From assembly GCA_023665245.1 (NCBI GenBank), contig JAMPEH010000002.1, positions 124,001 through 188,000 of the forward strand: a stretch of DNA of 64,000 bases, given 5' to 3'. Each line of letters opens with the position of its first letter. The first letter of the stretch is position 1. Positions 62,710 through 64,000 of the stretch are shown here, one piece after another. This DNA comes from Muribaculaceae bacterium. GTDB taxonomy: Bacteria; Pseudomonadota; Alphaproteobacteria; Rs-D84. The notes beneath the pieces were generated by a model. That model was not told the DNA's origin. It made no database searches and saw only the letters and a list, made by a program, of their open reading frames with translations. The position numbers and the translations under genes were made by a program.

Positions 62710-64000
62710 ATGCTGGAAATAGGGCGCGATATTTTTAAACGTGGTTTTACGGGGGGCGCATCTAATGTCGCCGGACATCGCCGATTGCGTATAATATATG
62801 GATTTTTTGCGGTTATATTCGTTGTTCTGACGGTGCGTACATTACAACTGGGGATTCAGGGCACGGACAGGGCGCGAATTGGCCGTGGGGATGGCCAGTG
62901 GAGTGTGACACGTGCTGATATCGTGGATAGAAATGGTGATATATTGGCCAAGAATATAATGTCTGGGCATATAACGTTGCGCACGCGCCAGGTCAAAGAT
63001 GCGGATGCCGTCGCAAATTTGATTCATCAGGTGTTGCCGTATGAATATTCGTTGGCACGGGCGTTAGAACTGGTGAATTCGAATCGGTCTTTTATATATG
63101 TGAAAAAATATGCGTCTGATACGGTGCGCAATACTGTGGCATCGGCGAAATTGCCCGGGTTAGAGGTAGAACAGGTGCAAACACGTCGTTATCCAAAGCG
63201 TCGACTGTTTTCACATATTGTGGGGTTTGTTGGTTCCGATGGTCGTGGCTTGGAAGGTGCCGAACGTATATATGATGATTATTTAAGTGAAAATACCGAC
63301 CCGTTGCAGTTGTCGTTGGATGCACGAATTCAGGCGGTGTTCTATGAACAATTATCGGTTGCAATGGAAAAATATCAGGCCAAGGCGGCGATGGGACTGT
63401 TGATGAATTCGCGTACAGGTGAAATGGTCGCAATGGTATCGTTGCCAGATTTTGATCCTGAAAATTTGCGCGCAGACCCGGCGTCAAACCGTTTGTTTAA
63501 ACCATTGCGTGGTGTGTTTGAAATGGGGTCTATATTCAAGGTGTTCAACACCGCCATGGCATTCGAAAATGGTATAAATAAAGAATACTATATTGCTAAA
63601 CCATATAAAGTATTGGATAAATTTGGTCGCACAGCGGCATCTATTGGTGATGTGCGCAGTTTTAAGCCACCACGCCCAAATTTGACTGTTGAAGAAATTA
63701 TGTTGCATTCATGTAATGCAGGCAGTGCACAAATTGCGTTGGATTTGCCAGATGGGGCGCAAAAAGAATTCTTTCATCGGGTGCATTTGGATGACGCATT
63801 GGATTTGGAATTTGGGCGTACAGAACGACCGCTGATGCCTAAAAAGTGGGGACCTGTTGAACGTGCAACGATGTCGTTTGGGCATGGGATTGCGGTGACA
63901 CCAATGCATTTGTTGTTGGCAGTAAATTCTATGACCAATGGTGGGGTATATATTTATCCTACGTTACAAAAGCGAAGTGTTGGCGCAATTCGCGGTCAGC
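62709..64000 (+). CDS. ftsI: peptidoglycan transpeptidase FtsI (PBP3), partial
   Basis: 430 codons then the window ends. Membrane segment about 32-50, the N-terminal pedestal with VTRADIVDRNGDILAKN, and the transpeptidase domain with catalytic SIFK in FEMGSIFKVFN (about residue 277) and SCN in LHSCNAGSA; the KSG box lies beyond the window. Cross-links septal peptidoglycan. Joined to the ftsL-like gene by overlap; the suf genes are directly upstream. Confidence 0.93.

Noticed and set aside
1..64000. tRNA or rRNA genes, CRISPR arrays, insertion sequences, prophage
   Set aside because: No tRNA T-arm and acceptor pattern, no rRNA segment, no regularly spaced repeats and no transposase or phage structural gene was seen; xerD is of the housekeeping type.

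Overview
The window looks like a chromosomal segment of an uncultured alphaproteobacterium, probably one of the streamlined, host- or gut-associated lineages. Support comes from a Ros/MucR-type regulator, an RHH_4 ribbon-helix-helix protein, a DciA/DUF721 protein, a DUF1523-like protein, tight gene packing, AT-leaning DNA, and several families of Cys-rich or beta-barrel surface proteins beside ordinary housekeeping genes. The exact order cannot be fixed from the sequence alone.

Layout. 0-9.8 kb: a LamG surface protein cut by the window edge, then mnmE-ruvA, yebC, ruvC, dciA-mltA, secB and an MFS transporter. 9.8-24 kb: recA followed by a glycosyltransferase block (one member frameshifted), then typA, small unknown genes, serS, trxB, another glycosyltransferase, and a minus-strand lptG / 44-aa protein / xerD / DnaJ-domain operon. 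25-35 kb: greA-mutL, yajC-secD-secF, an S41-like protein without its catalytic residues, a PAP2 phosphatase and ftsK. 35-45 kb: two beta-barrel outer-membrane proteins, fabD, rarA, a MucR-like regulator, a lysozyme-TPR fusion and a ybeY-lnt fusion. 45-56 kb: an unknown four-gene minus-strand cassette, trmB, gltX, a hemolysin-III protein, a Cys-rich secreted protein, thrS with a Thr-rich leader peptide, a SPOR protein and tatA. 56-64 kb: two tandem Cys-rich surface proteins, dksA, trxA, sufS-sufT-sufE, an ftsL-like gene and ftsI running off the window.

The most striking feature is a family of six structured RNAs, here called R1-R6 (about 822-1058 minus, 3940-4170 minus, 7977-8162 plus, 35266-35436 plus, 44592-44765 plus, 52043-52254 plus). 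Primary sequences differ widely, yet all keep the same plan: a 5' hairpin, a G-rich run, a bulged two-part long-range stem (P1a/P1b) enclosing up to three hairpins, then a C-rich linker. The linker is complementary over 8-10 bp to the 3' arm of hairpin H2 and runs straight into an intrinsic terminator. Pairings are maintained by compensatory changes. Five of the six lie just upstream of, and co-oriented with, a lone gene of unknown function, three of them with clear signal peptides. I do not recognise the family; it could be a terminator-controlled leader or a dispersed sRNA.

A second regulatory find is a leaderless-looking 19-codon peptide with six Thr codons directly upstream of thrS, the signature of ribosome-mediated control of threonyl-tRNA synthetase. 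Other oddities: a ThrRS without a TGS domain, a DksA with all four zinc cysteines replaced, a YbeY-Lnt fusion, and palindromic interspersed repeats in the two largest gene-poor stretches.
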